Positions 50,895 through 60,180 are shown, counted from the stretch's first letter. The stretch: DNA of 64,000 nt from Rhizobium leguminosarum bv. trifolii WSM2297 (GCF_000271845.1 NZ_JH719395.1:3280253-3344252), one strand, 5' to 3'. The notes: generated by a model from the letters alone, not told the origin. Program-made: numbers and translations.

Positions 50895-51290
50895 TCAGAA
50901 GCGAATGAGGAAGCCGATCACCCAGACCAGCACGGTCAGACAGAGCGACCCGATGACATTGGCGATGGCGAGCTTGGTCGAAAATTCCTTCTCGAAACCG
51001 TAGCCGAGATCCCACATGAAGTGGCGGAAACCGCCGAGCATGTGATGCAGCAGCGCCCAGGTATAGCCGAGAAGCACGAGCTTGCCGAGAAGGCTGCCGA
51101 GCACCCAGTTGGCCCAGTCATAGGAACCCTGGCCGCTTGCCGCTGCGATCAGCCACCAGGCGACCAGCAGCGTGCCGACGTAAAGCGCGCCGCCGGTAAT
51201 TCGGTGGACGATCGACATGACCATGGTGGGAATGGGTTTGTAAATTTGCAGATGCGGCGATAGGGGCCGGTTATTTGTCACGTTCGCCAT
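50895..51290 (-). CDS. sdhC: Succinate dehydrogenase cytochrome b556 subunit
   Basis: A 131-residue three-helix subunit. [23 protein letters not shown] (near residue 10) is the family signature with the quinone-site Ser and Arg. [15 protein letters not shown] near residue 85 carries the heme His. Start is ATG 51290 ([11 protein letters not shown]); an open extension to 51335 is not conserved. First gene of sdhCDAB; the promoter must lie in the AT-rich 437-base gap to the right. Confidence 0.95.
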   Translation of the reverse strand: MANVTNNRPLSPHLQIYKPIPTMVMSIVHRITGGALYVGTLLVAWWLIAAASGQGSYDWANWVLGSLLGKLVLLGYTWALLHHMLGGFRHFMWDLGYGFEKEFSTKLAIANVIGSLCLTVLVWVIGFLIRF

Positions 51291-51529
51291 CAGAACCTCG
51301 CGGCGGCTTCTCTGCGCTCCCGGATTTCGGAGCATGCTCAGTCAACCACACGAATGACGAATTCTCTGTGTGCGTTGCATCAATTGCGACGTTTAATCAC
51401 CGGAAACGCCGACGACAAGCACAATCGCTGTCTGCTTCTAATTTAATCGATTCGGGTTCTTGTAAAGTTTGCCGGCATGAGCAGCTTCTAAAAAATGCCA
51501 AGCTGCTTTTCCGAGCAAAGCGGGAAGCG

Positions 51530-51605
51530 ATTTTGCCGGCAATTGGGTAAAAACAAATGATTAGAGGGTTTTTGCACCTCGACGAGAAACTGAACCTTTC
51601 TCACA
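51530..51605. repeat. Degenerate copy of the second dispersed repeat family
   Basis: CAATTGGGTAAAAACAAATG and ATTAGAGGGTTTTTGCACC...GAAACTGAACCTTTCTC follow the layout of the repeat at 21439-21516 (GATTGCGTAAAAACAAAAGG, TTAGAGCGG...GCTGAACCGCTCT) but with many changes. The central hairpin is weakened. Confidence 0.45.
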
Positions 51606-51685
51606 AAACTGGCCTTTTGCGCTCAATATTTATGCCGTTCTCCCCCGGCACATGGACAAGCTGCGGTTTTTGGCGCAATCTGGCG

Positions 51686-51700
51686 TTAACGATTTGTTAA
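51686..51700 (+). promoter_or_regulatory. Probable CtrA-binding site
   Basis: TTAACGATTTGTTAA is a perfect TTAA-N7-TTAA and is followed by C, the full consensus for the alphaproteobacterial cell-cycle regulator CtrA. GTTAACGATT is also a direct repeat here. It is 28 bases before the start codon of the secreted protein at 51728, so it could overlap that promoter. Identification rests on the match to the consensus. Confidence 0.6.
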
Positions 51701-51727
51701 CGATTGGCATTCTGGAGGCCGGCGCCC

Positions 51728-52213
51728 ATGTTTCGCAGTCTGTCCGTCGTCACCCTGCTTGCCCTCTCCGCACTCGCCGCACTTCCCGCCACGGCGGGCG
51801 AGCGCCGTCATGATTATCGCCTTTCCGGCCATCGCCACGTTTTCCACAACGGATTGCTGCTCGGCCAACGCGTCGGCTGGCGTGATCGCGGCATTCGTGT
51901 CGACCACGCTTTCGGCTATCGATCCGGGCGAGACCGGATGCCGTTCCTGCGGCAATTTTCCTCGCCGGCGACAAATCGCGTGCGCTACGGCAATCTCATT
52001 ATCGTTGCAGGCGCGGCACCGGCTGGAAGCGGCGACACCTATTCCGGCTCTTCCTATGCTTATCAGGTCGATGGCGGGACGTATGTCGGCGGCTATGGGT
52101 ACAATGCGGCGACACAGCCCGAGCCGCGAGCGCCGAAGGCAAAGGTCATCGACGTCGCCGTCCAGGACGACCCTTGCGACTACGAGGCCAATGTTTGCGT
52201 CATCCGGCCTTGA
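51728..52213 (+). CDS. Secreted hypothetical protein under a CtrA-like site
   Basis: A 161-residue protein. The signal peptide MFRSLSVVTLLALSALAALPATAG predicts export. The mature part starts with His/Arg-rich RRHDYRLSGHRHVFHNG, has a Gly/Tyr-rich centre (GGTYVGGYGYN) and ends in DPCDYEANVCVIRP, with a likely disulfide. No family was recognised. GGAGG lies nine bases before the ATG. The opposite strand has an open frame over the same bases but without a signal or a ribosome site, so I prefer this strand. Confidence 0.7.
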   Translation: MFRSLSVVTLLALSALAALPATAGERRHDYRLSGHRHVFHNGLLLGQRVGWRDRGIRVDHAFGYRSGRDRMPFLRQFSSPATNRVRYGNLIIVAGAAPAGSGDTYSGSSYAYQVDGGTYVGGYGYNAATQPEPRAPKAKVIDVAVQDDPCDYEANVCVIRP

Positions 52214-52282
52214 AGGCATGATACCGAGTACGTCCGGCCCGGCTTCGCTGACAAGGGTGTGAAGATGACGAAAGCCGGCGGC

Positions 52283-52636
52283 TCAACTTTGCCCGGCCCC
52301 ACTCTTCCGCGACGCGGCTACGTCAATACGGATGGCGCACATCGGCGGGAGATTCTTGTCCTCAAACGTCGCCCGCCGTGGCGTTCCGCCATCCGGCATC
52401 CAGGCATCCCAGGCTCTGTTCATTTCCTCGAATGAGGCAAGGTCGCTGAGCCAAATATTGGCGAGAATGATCTCCGACTTGTCGGTACCTTCGCGTAGCA
52501 GCATGTCATCGATGCGCTCCAATATTTCGTTGGTTTGCGCCGTCACGCTCGCTCCCCTCGTCAGGTTTGCGACCTGGCCGGGCAGATAGGCAGCATCTGC
52601 GAGCAGAGTTTCGTCAACTTTGGCTTGCCCCATCAT
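52283..52636 (-). CDS. RidA-family protein
   Basis: A 117-residue RidA/YjgF/UK114-like protein. The subunit fold is recognisable in LLADAAYLPGQVANLTRGASVTAQTNEILERIDDML and in NIWLSDLASFEEMNRAWDAWM. The C-terminal NLPPMCAIRIDVA corresponds to the family PxRxxV box, with the key Arg kept (IRIDVA). RidA enzymes hydrolyse reactive 2-aminoacrylate-type enamines. This one may be a RidA-like subfamily (Rid6/Rid7 type) given the shorter start. It lies next to amine and amino-acid catabolic genes. Confidence 0.85.
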   Translation of the reverse strand: MMGQAKVDETLLADAAYLPGQVANLTRGASVTAQTNEILERIDDMLLREGTDKSEIILANIWLSDLASFEEMNRAWDAWMPDGGTPRRATFEDKNLPPMCAIRIDVAASRKSGAGQS

Positions 52637-52771
52637 CGTATTCGCAGACTTCCATGAATGCTTGAGAATTGGGCCCTCGGCCCTTCATTCGATCACTGTG
52701 GGGCTTCGCTCGCCATTCCGGAAGAGGGAATTAAATTGAGCCGATATAATGGAAGCTGAACGCTCACGCCC

Positions 52772-52885
52772 AGAACAGGATGATTTTAGGCCGGGTCGGC
52801 CTAAAATCTGAATCCTGTTCTAATTACAGAGTTAGAGCATGATGTCGTCCGAAAACCGCTCATACTTTTCGGCATCATGCTCTAG
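52772..52885. repeat. RIME-like element, copy 4, giving the LysR stop codon
   Basis: AGAACAGGATGATTTTAG-GCCGGGTCGGC-CTAAAATCTGAATCCTGTTCT is followed by AGAGCATGATGTCGTC...GGCATCATGCTCTAG. Both palindromes are nearly intact. The terminal CTAG forms the TAG stop of the LysR gene on the minus strand (52882-52884). Confidence 0.85.
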
Positions 52886-53751
52886 CTGGACAATATGGCC
52901 GTATGCCGCGAAATAAAGTCCACAAGATAGCGCGCCCCTTCGGCCGTCTCGGACTGAGCATACAAACCGATCTCGATACGCACCGGACCGGGCAGATCCG
53001 CCGATCTGTCGAGCGTTCGGCAGCCCTCTGGTTTCGTCGTGAGCATCATTGGTGCGATACCGATGCCGACGCGAACCGCGGTCGCCATGGCCACCAGCGT
53101 CGATGCCACGCACGCCGTCTTCCACTTGACGTTCCGCTGCGACAGGGCCGCAATCGTCGGGAGCGTCCAGGGACATTCCTCCTCGAACATAATGATGGGA
53201 AGCGGTTTTTCCGCATCCGCCACAAAGTCGGACCTGACCGTCCACATCAGATACTCGGTCCAGATCAGGGTCGGTTTTCGTGAGAGGCAGGTGATGTCGC
53301 AAACCACGAGATCCAGCTTCCTGTCTTCAAACAGGCTGGCGAGGCGGCGATTCGGCTCGACAATGATGTCGATCTCGACCTTCGGGTTCTGCGCTCTGAA
53401 GTCACTGAGAATGTCGATCAGGTGGCCAGCTGCAAAGTCCTCGACGACCCCGAGGCGAATGCGGTCCTCGATCATCTTGCCTGTCAGCCTTTTCTCGACC
53501 TCGTCGCTGAGGGCGACCATTTCGCGGGCATAAGCCAGCATGATCTGCCCATGGCTGGTAAGCTCGAGGCCTTTTGACGAACGCGAAAACAGCGCAACGC
53601 CGACAAGCTCCTCCAGCTTGCGGATCTGCATGCTCACGGCTGCCTGCGTTCTGTTCAGCTTGACGGCTGCTCCATTGACGGTGCCGATCTCCGCGACGGT
53701 CAGAAATGCACGAAGCAGATAGGAATCAAGATCAAGCATCAGAAGCCGCAT
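52882..53751 (-). CDS. LysR-family transcriptional regulator
   Basis: A 289-residue regulator of usual length. The winged helix (FLTVAEIGTVNGAAVKLNRTQAAVSMQIRKLEELVGVALFSRS, about residues 15-57) is followed by a periplasmic-binding-protein-like effector domain. The last codons run into a RIME-like repeat that supplies the TAG. Its start is 127 bases from the end of the polyamine-type ABC operon, on the same strand. It probably controls the transport and ureohydrolase genes to its right, though it is not divergent from them. Confidence 0.9.
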   Translation of the reverse strand: MRLLMLDLDSYLLRAFLTVAEIGTVNGAAVKLNRTQAAVSMQIRKLEELVGVALFSRSSKGLELTSHGQIMLAYAREMVALSDEVEKRLTGKMIEDRIRLGVVEDFAAGHLIDILSDFRAQNPKVEIDIIVEPNRRLASLFEDRKLDLVVCDITCLSRKPTLIWTEYLMWTVRSDFVADAEKPLPIIMFEEECPWTLPTIAALSQRNVKWKTACVASTLVAMATAVRVGIGIAPMMLTTKPEGCRTLDRSADLPGPVRIEIGLYAQSETAEGARYLVDFISRHTAILSS

Positions 53752-53878
53752 CCATACTTGTGGCGATCGAGAACCTCGGGCCTCTTTGCCGATAAGTGGA
53801 TATTGGACGAACCATGTTCTTCCGGCAACTGACGATCCTTACCCCCGGGGGCGCAGCGCAAGCTATGCCCCTGCCAGC

Positions 53879-54943
53879 CTATCGTGCGAAAAGAACACAT
53901 GCCTCGGCGGGAATCGAAACGTTGACTTCCTGCCCGCGAGCGAAGGCTATGTCTGGACGGTTCGGGCAAGCCGAGATTATACGGTCGCCACTGACCAAGT
54001 CGAGAATGACATGCCTGAAGGCACCGAGTGTCACAACATCGGCAACGCGTCCGGGAATAGCCCCGGCACTCGGAGCGCCGGACGATATCTCGACGCTTTC
54101 CGGCCTCACGCAAATCTCGGCGGCCCCTGAAAGGCTTCCCCTGGACGCGACCGGAAATTCCCAGCCGGATTCGGAGCGAAATCTGCCGGCCGTTTCGCCC
54201 ACGGCCGAAATCGAGCCATGAACCCAATTCGTCCGTCCCATGAAATCCGCGACGAAACGCGAATCTGGGCGCCAATACACATCATCCGGCTTGCCGGATT
54301 GCATGATTGCTCCACGATTCATCACGAATATGCGCTCTCCGAGGCTCATCGCCTCCTCCTGGTCGTGGGTTACCACGATTGCGGTCGAGCCAACCGCGGC
54401 GAGCACATCCTTCAATTCGGTGCGCAGCTCGTGGCGAAGTTTGGCGTCGAGGGCCGACAGGGGCTCATCCAGGAGAACAAGGCTCGGATGGGTGGCGAGC
54501 GCCCGCGCCAGCGCAACACGCTGCTGCTGGCCGCCGCTCAGCTGGTGCGGTCGCCGCTGTCCGAAACCGGTGAGCCGGACGAGCTCAAGCATCTCGGCAA
54601 TGCGGCGAGGTATTTGCTCCGGCGGATGGTTGCGATGGCGAAGTCCGTAGCCGATGTTCTGCTCGACGGTCATATGCGGGAAAAGTGCGTAATGCTGGAA
54701 CAGCAGCCCGACGTTGCGCTCATAGGGTTTCAATCCGGCCATCGGCTCGCCGTCGATGAGGATCGCGCCTTTGTCGGGCGGCTCGAACCCGGCAATGAGC
54801 CGAAGAATGGTGGTCTTGCCGCAGCCGCTTGGTCCAAGCAGTGCGATTGTTTCACCTGGATTCACCGAGAAGGAGATATTACCGAGGGCGACGGTGTCGC
54901 CGAAGCGCTTGCTGACCCCTTGAAATTCCATGGCAGAAATCAT
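53879..54943 (-). CDS. ABC transporter ATP-binding protein, spermidine/putrescine type
   Basis: A 354-residue ATPase. Walker A GPSGCGKT is near residue 38, LSGGQQQR near 135, and VLLDEPLSALDAKLR near 155. A C-terminal TOBE domain (about residues 275-354) fits the PotA/FbpC class. Start is ATG 54943 (MISAMEFQGV) with GAGGAC upstream; the open frame continues to 55039 without similarity. It energises the two permeases encoded upstream. Confidence 0.9.
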   Translation of the reverse strand: MISAMEFQGVSKRFGDTVALGNISFSVNPGETIALLGPSGCGKTTILRLIAGFEPPDKGAILIDGEPMAGLKPYERNVGLLFQHYALFPHMTVEQNIGYGLRHRNHPPEQIPRRIAEMLELVRLTGFGQRRPHQLSGGQQQRVALARALATHPSLVLLDEPLSALDAKLRHELRTELKDVLAAVGSTAIVVTHDQEEAMSLGERIFVMNRGAIMQSGKPDDVYWRPDSRFVADFMGRTNWVHGSISAVGETAGRFRSESGWEFPVASRGSLSGAAEICVRPESVEISSGAPSAGAIPGRVADVVTLGAFRHVILDLVSGDRIISACPNRPDIAFARGQEVNVSIPAEACVLFAR

Positions 54944-54953
54944 CGTATTGTCC

Positions 54954-55793
54954 TCAAGAACGAAACAAACCCTGACCGACGACAGTGTCGAAGCCGACGA
55001 CACGGTCCAGCACAACGATGAGCAAGGCGGTGACGGCAATCAGGACCACGGCCGCCGCAGCGATCGTCAGATCGAAAGCCGCGCGCATGTTGCTGACCAG
55101 CGTCACTGGCAAGGTCGTTGCGGATGGGTCGCTCAGAAAGAGACTGATCGACACGTCATCTATCGAAATTGCGAAGGCGAAGATCGCGCCGGTGACGACG
55201 CCCGTCCGCATGAGCGGTAGGGTAATCGTCCAGAAGGCTTGTCGCTCGGTGGCGCCGAGAACCATCGCGGCCTCCGTCAATCGTCGGTCGCTGCCGAGGA
55301 GGCTGGCAAGACTGGTCCTTATGCAATAGGGCAATGTCACGATCACGTGGCCAAGGAGCAGACGCGCCATGCCGTTGGTAATACCGGCCTTGGAGAGGAA
55401 AAGCAGCAGGCCGAATCCGATGACGACCGGCGGGACGATGAGTGGCGAGAGAAAAGCCGACGTCAGCGTTGCCTTTCCCGGAAAATTGCCGCGGGCAAGG
55501 CCAACAGCTGCCGCAGTTCCGATCGTCACGGACAGAACCGTCGTGAGCACCGCCAAGATGAGGCTGGTACGCAGGCTGGCAAGGATATCCGCCTGGGAAA
55601 CGAGCCGTTCGAACCAGTGAAGCGACAAGGCAGGTGGCGGCAGTGGACCGAGGTAAGTCCTGGCGTCGAAAGCCATGAGGCATGTTATCACCAACGGGAT
55701 GGCGAGGAACGCCAATCCGAGGCCGATGACACCGTAGGCAAGGGAAACGGCGATCCGGTCTCCGGTTCGCGCTGCAAGAGACTGTCTGCTCAT
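54954..55793 (-). CDS. ABC transporter permease, PotC-like
   Basis: A 279-residue inner-membrane permease with six helices. The EAA-type loop LTEAAMVLGATERQAFWTITLPLMRTGVVTGAI is near residue 190, and the family hallmark FAFAISIDDVSISLFLS follows it. ATG 55793 overlaps the stop of the other permease by four bases (ATGA). Substrate class is polyamine, opine or a related cation, by family. Confidence 0.9.
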   Translation of the reverse strand: MSRQSLAARTGDRIAVSLAYGVIGLGLAFLAIPLVITCLMAFDARTYLGPLPPPALSLHWFERLVSQADILASLRTSLILAVLTTVLSVTIGTAAAVGLARGNFPGKATLTSAFLSPLIVPPVVIGFGLLLFLSKAGITNGMARLLLGHVIVTLPYCIRTSLASLLGSDRRLTEAAMVLGATERQAFWTITLPLMRTGVVTGAIFAFAISIDDVSISLFLSDPSATTLPVTLVSNMRAAFDLTIAAAAVVLIAVTALLIVVLDRVVGFDTVVGQGLFRS

Positions 55794-56674
55794 CGGGAAA
55801 CCTTCCAGGCCTGCGCAAAGGTTATGACAGCGACGACCGCCAACGCCACGGCAAGCATGACCAGCGAGATCGCCGCGCCGCTCGGATAGTTGGCGATATC
55901 GCTGAACCGGGTGTAAATGACGTTCGAGATGAAAAGCACCCGGCCCCTCCCGAGCACCATGGGAATGACGAAGGCGCTGATCGCGAAAGTCAGCGAGACA
56001 AGCGTGCTTGAGATCAGAGCCGTGAAGCTCAGGGGAAGCGTGATCGACAGATGAGCTTTCCATCCCGGCGCGCCGAGCGACTGGGCTGCATCGAGCAGAC
56101 GCGGATCGATCGATTGCATCGCACCAATCAACGTTAGCGTTGCGACCGGTATGATCGAGTGAACCAGACCCGCAGTAACGACGATATTGATATATTCGCG
56201 GCTGTTGGGCGAAAGGCCAAGTGTCAGGAGGAGGGGTCGGAAGATGCCGACCGACCCGAAGGTCAGTTCGATCGCATACGTCTTGATCAGGACGCTGGAT
56301 AGAACAAGCGTAATCAAAAAGCCGAGGGTGAGCGCGCGCATTCGCGGCGAAATGCGCCGCACGATGAAGTAGGCCAGCGGGAATGCCACAAGCTGGCCGA
56401 TGATCGCGGCAGTGCCACCGATCCAGAAGGTCGTCAACAGGACACTCGCAAACGCCTGGTTTGCAAGCTCGTAATAATTTTGAACTGTTGCCGCGGCATT
56501 TTCGACGGAACCGACGCGCCCCGGCGTAAACTCCTTCAAGCTTTCGATTGCCAGATTGACTAACGGTGACAGAAAACCGAATGCGAACACCAGGAGGGCT
56601 GGCCCGAGCGTCAGGGCCGCATCTCGGCGATCAGGAAACGAAATGGCAACGGATTGCCGCCTTGCTTTGGTCAT
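55790..56674 (-). CDS. ABC transporter permease, PotB-like
   Basis: A 294-residue permease with six helices and the EAA loop LLDAAQSLGAPGWKAHLSITLPLSFTALISS near residue 195. A polar N-terminus precedes the first helix (ALLVFAFGFLSPLVNLAI). It forms the translocation pore with the PotC-like partner. It lies 90 bases after the binding-protein gene. Confidence 0.9.
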   Translation of the reverse strand: MTKARRQSVAISFPDRRDAALTLGPALLVFAFGFLSPLVNLAIESLKEFTPGRVGSVENAAATVQNYYELANQAFASVLLTTFWIGGTAAIIGQLVAFPLAYFIVRRISPRMRALTLGFLITLVLSSVLIKTYAIELTFGSVGIFRPLLLTLGLSPNSREYINIVVTAGLVHSIIPVATLTLIGAMQSIDPRLLDAAQSLGAPGWKAHLSITLPLSFTALISSTLVSLTFAISAFVIPMVLGRGRVLFISNVIYTRFSDIANYPSGAAISLVMLAVALAVVAVITFAQAWKVSR

Positions 56675-56764
56675 GGTGGAACAGGCCTTTTTCCTCGCCC
56701 TTACGGGCCATGAGAAAGGGAGGTTATCGAAGCCCGCGCCTTCGACAACCTGCCGCGAGATCCC

Positions 56765-57841
56765 TCAGAGCAACGGGGCGATGTCCTGCTCCCAGCGCTT
56801 GGACCAGGCATCCTGCTGTTCGAGAACGACATTGTAGTCTGGCACATAGACGAAACTCGAAAACTCGTCCGACGTGAAGGACAGATGCTTGAGATTGTCG
56901 GGCGTCACCGCCTTGCTGTTCAACGGCGCTTCGCCCGCCACCTTGGCATAGAGCGAGTTCATGTCCGGGCTGATCGCGAAGTTGACGAAATCGAGCGTTG
57001 CCTTGGTGCTCGGTCTATTCTTCAATACGCCGAAGCCGCTCTGGTAGAGGAAGGCCTTGAAGTTGCTGTCCTTGGTGAAACGAGTAACCGGGAAGTTCTT
57101 CGCCACGGCCGCCCAGCCGGGCTCGGCGAAGAAGCCGACGGAGGTCTCACCCGACGTCAGCGAATTGGTGAAGTCGATATCGGTGATGGCGACGCGGCCG
57201 ATATTGCCGGATTTCGCCAATTCCTTCATCAGCTTCCAGCCGGGCTCCATATTCGTTTCACTGCCGCCGGCGTGAAGGGCGAGCGCGACGATCTGGAGCA
57301 TCATGCTCTGTGTCGGGCCTGGCCAGCAGATCGCACCCTTGAGATTGGGGCTCAGCAGATCGTCGATGGTCTTCACAGCGATCGGAGCCGTGTCGGTTCG
57401 GGAACCGAAATACATGCCGCCAACTGCGCGTGGGACCGCTTTGATATTACCCTTGCCATCACGAATGATGATTTTCTCGGGAATATTCGCAAGGTTGGGA
57501 ACATCGGCGGGATTGATGGTCTCGAGCCAATCCTCCTTCACCATGCTGTTGAACGAGCCTTCCCAGCCGGCGACATAGTCGTAGTCGACATTCGGCCAGA
57601 CGGCCTTGATCTTTGGAAGAATCGCGCCCGCGCCGCCCTGGTGAAGAACCCAATTGAACGTCGCCACATTCTGGTCGGCGGCAATCTGTTTCATGGCTTC
57701 GACGACATCGCCGCCCCATTCGACGGCGGTGAGACTGCTGCTGCCGGCTGCGGCGGGTCTCGCAAATCCCATCATCGTGCCGGCAATCCCCGCGGCAGCG
57801 GCGGATCCGAGGAAGCGGCGGCGTGTCATATCATGCAACAT
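56765..57841 (-). CDS. ABC transporter substrate-binding protein, PotD-like
   Basis: A 358-residue binding protein. The leader MTRRRFLGSAAAAGIAGTMMGFARPAAAG has a twin-arginine motif (TRRRFLG), so Tat export of a folded protein is likely. The mature part begins SSLTAVEWGGDVVEAMKQ and contains YDYVAGWEGSFNSMVKEDW, as in the PotD/opine-type family. Start is either ATG 57841 or the second ATG at 57829. First gene of the minus-strand transport operon, divergent from the ureohydrolase gene. Confidence 0.88.
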   Translation of the reverse strand: MLHDMTRRRFLGSAAAAGIAGTMMGFARPAAAGSSSLTAVEWGGDVVEAMKQIAADQNVATFNWVLHQGGAGAILPKIKAVWPNVDYDYVAGWEGSFNSMVKEDWLETINPADVPNLANIPEKIIIRDGKGNIKAVPRAVGGMYFGSRTDTAPIAVKTIDDLLSPNLKGAICWPGPTQSMMLQIVALALHAGGSETNMEPGWKLMKELAKSGNIGRVAITDIDFTNSLTSGETSVGFFAEPGWAAVAKNFPVTRFTKDSNFKAFLYQSGFGVLKNRPSTKATLDFVNFAISPDMNSLYAKVAGEAPLNSKAVTPDNLKHLSFTSDEFSSFVYVPDYNVVLEQQDAWSKRWEQDIAPLL

Positions 57842-58066
57842 GGTAGGTTCCCTTTGTTGTCGGCCCTCTTCTGGACCGTTCGCATCGGAGACTGCTTGGA
57901 GGTTGCCAACCGCGGTAGTGGGAAAATTCTCGCCGGGTTATAAAGTTTTCTGATTATCCCGATGAACCCGCCTCCCGCATCGCGGAGCTTCGGCGGATCC
58001 AGGCTATCAATATTCGTTATATCCCCTCTCGAATTTTCGCGGTTCCAACGGAAGCGGGCGGCGCCG

Positions 58067-59164
58067 ATGATGACGGCAGTATCACTACCGTGGGAGCCTG
58101 CCTTGACCATTGACCGGGATTTTCTGGAAGACTTGAGAAAGCGCTTCGGCAGCGCTGCAGGCGGGGAGATGGAAGACCCTCACTTCCGCGCCGTGGCGGC
58201 GAGCGTATTCAAGGACGGCGATAGCCGCAAATGGCCCTTCGCCGATCCCGCGACCTTTCTGGATGCCCGCTTCATCGAGAACGGCTTGCGGCCCGAGGTG
58301 CTTGAGGCGCTCGACGTGGCTCTGATCGGCGTGCCGATGGACCTCGGCGTCACCAATCGCGCCGGCGCGCGGCTGGGGCCGCGGGCTGTCCGAGCGATCG
58401 AGCGTGTCGGCCCCTACGAGCATGTTCTGCGTGTCGCCCCGATGGGAGGGCTAAAAGTCGCCGATGTCGGCGACGTGCCGATGCGCAGCCGGTTCGGCCT
58501 GGCCGAATGCCATGCCGATATCGAGGCTTGCTACCGGATGATCGCGGCAACCGGGGTCATCCCGCTATCGGTCGGCGGCGACCATTCGATCTCCGGCGCC
58601 ATTCTCAAGGGCCTGGCGGCCAGCCAGCCGGTAGGCATGATCCACATCGACGCTCATTGCGACACCGCAGGTCCCTATGAGGGCTCCAAGTTCCACCACG
58701 GCGCGCCCTTCCGCGAGGCTGTCCTGGCGGGTGTGCTCGATCCGAAGCGGACGATCCAGATCGGCATCCGCGGCGGCGGCGAATATCTTTGGGAGTTCTC
58801 CTTTGCCTCCGGCATGACTGTCATCCACGCGGAAGAGGTGGCAGAGATGGGTCTCAAGGCCGTGATCGCAAAGGCTCTGGAGGTTGTCGGCGCCGGTCCA
58901 ACCTATCTCAGTTTCGACGTGGACTGCCTCGATCCGGCTTTCGCTCCGGGAACCGGCACGCCGGAGGTGGGCGGGCTTCAGCCGAGGGAGGCCCTGACCC
59001 TGCTGCGCGGCTTCAAAGGCATCAACTTTATCGGCGGCGACGTCGTCGAAATCGCACCGCAATACGACAACACCACCAACACCGCGCAGATCGCCGCGCA
59101 GGTGTTGTTCGAACTCCTGTGCCTCGCGATGTTCAGTCCCGCGGTCAGGACGAAGCTGACCTGA
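58067..59164 (+). CDS. Ureohydrolase of the agmatinase family
   Basis: A 365-residue member of the arginase/agmatinase superfamily with the metal ligands in GGDHS (near residue 170), IHIDAHCDT (near 193) and SFDVDCLDPAFAPGTGTPE (near 283). GVPMDLGVTNRAGARLGPRAVR favours agmatinase, guanidinobutyrase or guanidinopropionase over arginase, but the substrate cannot be fixed. A 55-residue N-terminal extension makes it longer than E. coli SpeB (306). ATG 58067 or 58070 is chosen; the frame is open from 57962. Divergent from a polyamine/opine-type transporter. Confidence 0.88.
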   Translation: MMTAVSLPWEPALTIDRDFLEDLRKRFGSAAGGEMEDPHFRAVAASVFKDGDSRKWPFADPATFLDARFIENGLRPEVLEALDVALIGVPMDLGVTNRAGARLGPRAVRAIERVGPYEHVLRVAPMGGLKVADVGDVPMRSRFGLAECHADIEACYRMIAATGVIPLSVGGDHSISGAILKGLAASQPVGMIHIDAHCDTAGPYEGSKFHHGAPFREAVLAGVLDPKRTIQIGIRGGGEYLWEFSFASGMTVIHAEEVAEMGLKAVIAKALEVVGAGPTYLSFDVDCLDPAFAPGTGTPEVGGLQPREALTLLRGFKGINFIGGDVVEIAPQYDNTTNTAQIAAQVLFELLCLAMFSPAVRTKLT

Positions 59165-59248
59165 GAACCAGATCCACAACGGCAGCGCGCCTCGTGCCCG
59201 CTGCCATCCATCACCTGTCGCATAACACGTCTCAAAAAGGGGAACGAC

Positions 59249-60046
59249 ATGACTGCTCTTATGAAATTGCGCTACACCGCCACTGCGGCAATTGCCGTGT
59301 TCGGCATCCTGGCAGGGGCCGCGCAGGCCGACGAACTTGCCGATATCAAAGCCGCAGGCGAGATCAACATCGGCATCTTCTCCGATTTCCCGCCCTTCTC
59401 TTCGGCAAGCGCCGATATGAGCATCAAGGGCTATGACGTCGACGTCGCCCAGAAGATCGCCGACGGGCTCGGCGTGAAACTCAATCTGGTTAGCGTTACT
59501 GGCCAGAACAGGATCGCCTACCTGAACGACGACCGCGTCGACCTGCTGATGAGCGTCGGCTATTCGAAGGAGCGCGCCGAGGTTATCGATTATGCCGCCC
59601 CGTACGCCCCCTACTATATCGCCGTCATCGGTCCGGCAGCCCTGAAGGTCAGCGGCAAGGAAGACCTTGCCGACAAGACCGTTGCCGTCAATCGTGGGAC
59701 GCTAGAAGACACGTCGCTGACCGCCGCCGCCCCGGGCTCGGCCGCGATCCAGCGTTTCGAGAACTACAATTCAGTCATCCAGGCCTTCGTATCCGGCCAG
59801 ACGCAGCTGATGGTCGTCGGAAACGATGTCGGCGCGCAGGTTCTGGCGCGACAGGACGAGCTTAAGCCGGAGCAGAAGTTCCAGCTCCTCAGTTCCCCCT
59901 CGCACATCGCACTCCGCAAGGGCGAGGACGGCCTGAAGAAGGCTATCAATGACAGCGTCGCCGCAATGATCGCCGATGGTTCACTCGACGCAAGTTCGAA
60001 GAGCTGGCTGAAAGCACCGCTCAATCCCGAAAACCTGAAGGATTGA
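59249..60046 (+). CDS. Amino-acid ABC transporter substrate-binding protein (family 3)
   Basis: A 265-residue binding protein. A signal (TATAAIAVFGILAGAAQA) precedes the mature domain, which begins DELADIKAAGEINIGIFSDFPPFSSASADMSIKGYDVDVAQKIADGLG, typical of polar amino-acid binding proteins. AAAGGGGAACGAC lies before the ATG. It is followed by two permeases but no ATPase gene. Gene order suggests import of the pathway amino acid or guanidino acid. Confidence 0.9.
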   Translation: MTALMKLRYTATAAIAVFGILAGAAQADELADIKAAGEINIGIFSDFPPFSSASADMSIKGYDVDVAQKIADGLGVKLNLVSVTGQNRIAYLNDDRVDLLMSVGYSKERAEVIDYAAPYAPYYIAVIGPAALKVSGKEDLADKTVAVNRGTLEDTSLTAAAPGSAAIQRFENYNSVIQAFVSGQTQLMVVGNDVGAQVLARQDELKPEQKFQLLSSPSHIALRKGEDGLKKAINDSVAAMIADGSLDASSKSWLKAPLNPENLKD

Positions 60047-60068
60047 CGAGGCGGGTCTCCCGCTCACC

Positions 60069-60180
60069 GAGCATGATGTCGAAAACCGCAAGCGATTCCG
60101 GTGGCATCATGCTCCAATTCTTAGGTTGAGAGGCGGATCCAGATTTCGGACCAGCGCCGCTCAGGTCATCCGGCTCCAGA
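60069..60180. repeat. RIME-like half copy, degenerate
   Basis: GAGCATGATGTCGAAAACCG...CGGTGGCATCATGCTC at 60069-60114 is one intact palindrome of the RIME-like family. The remainder (AGATTTCGGACC...GGTCATCCGGCTCCAGAG) still recalls the second palindrome but is broken. It lies between the binding-protein gene and the permease genes. Confidence 0.6.

Larger units (their letters stand above)
51291..51727. other. 437-base divergent control region of sdhC and a secreted protein
   Basis: No gene seen. The stretch near 51350-51480 is AT-rich and should contain the sdh promoter. 51530-51605 is a degenerate copy of the second dispersed repeat family. A TTAA-N7-TTAA site lies at 51686-51700, just upstream of the plus-strand gene at 51728. 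Confidence 0.6.

Noticed and set aside
51686..52219. Minus-strand frame over the secreted protein
   Set aside because: It has no signal peptide, domain or ribosome site, while the plus strand has all the marks of an exported protein.
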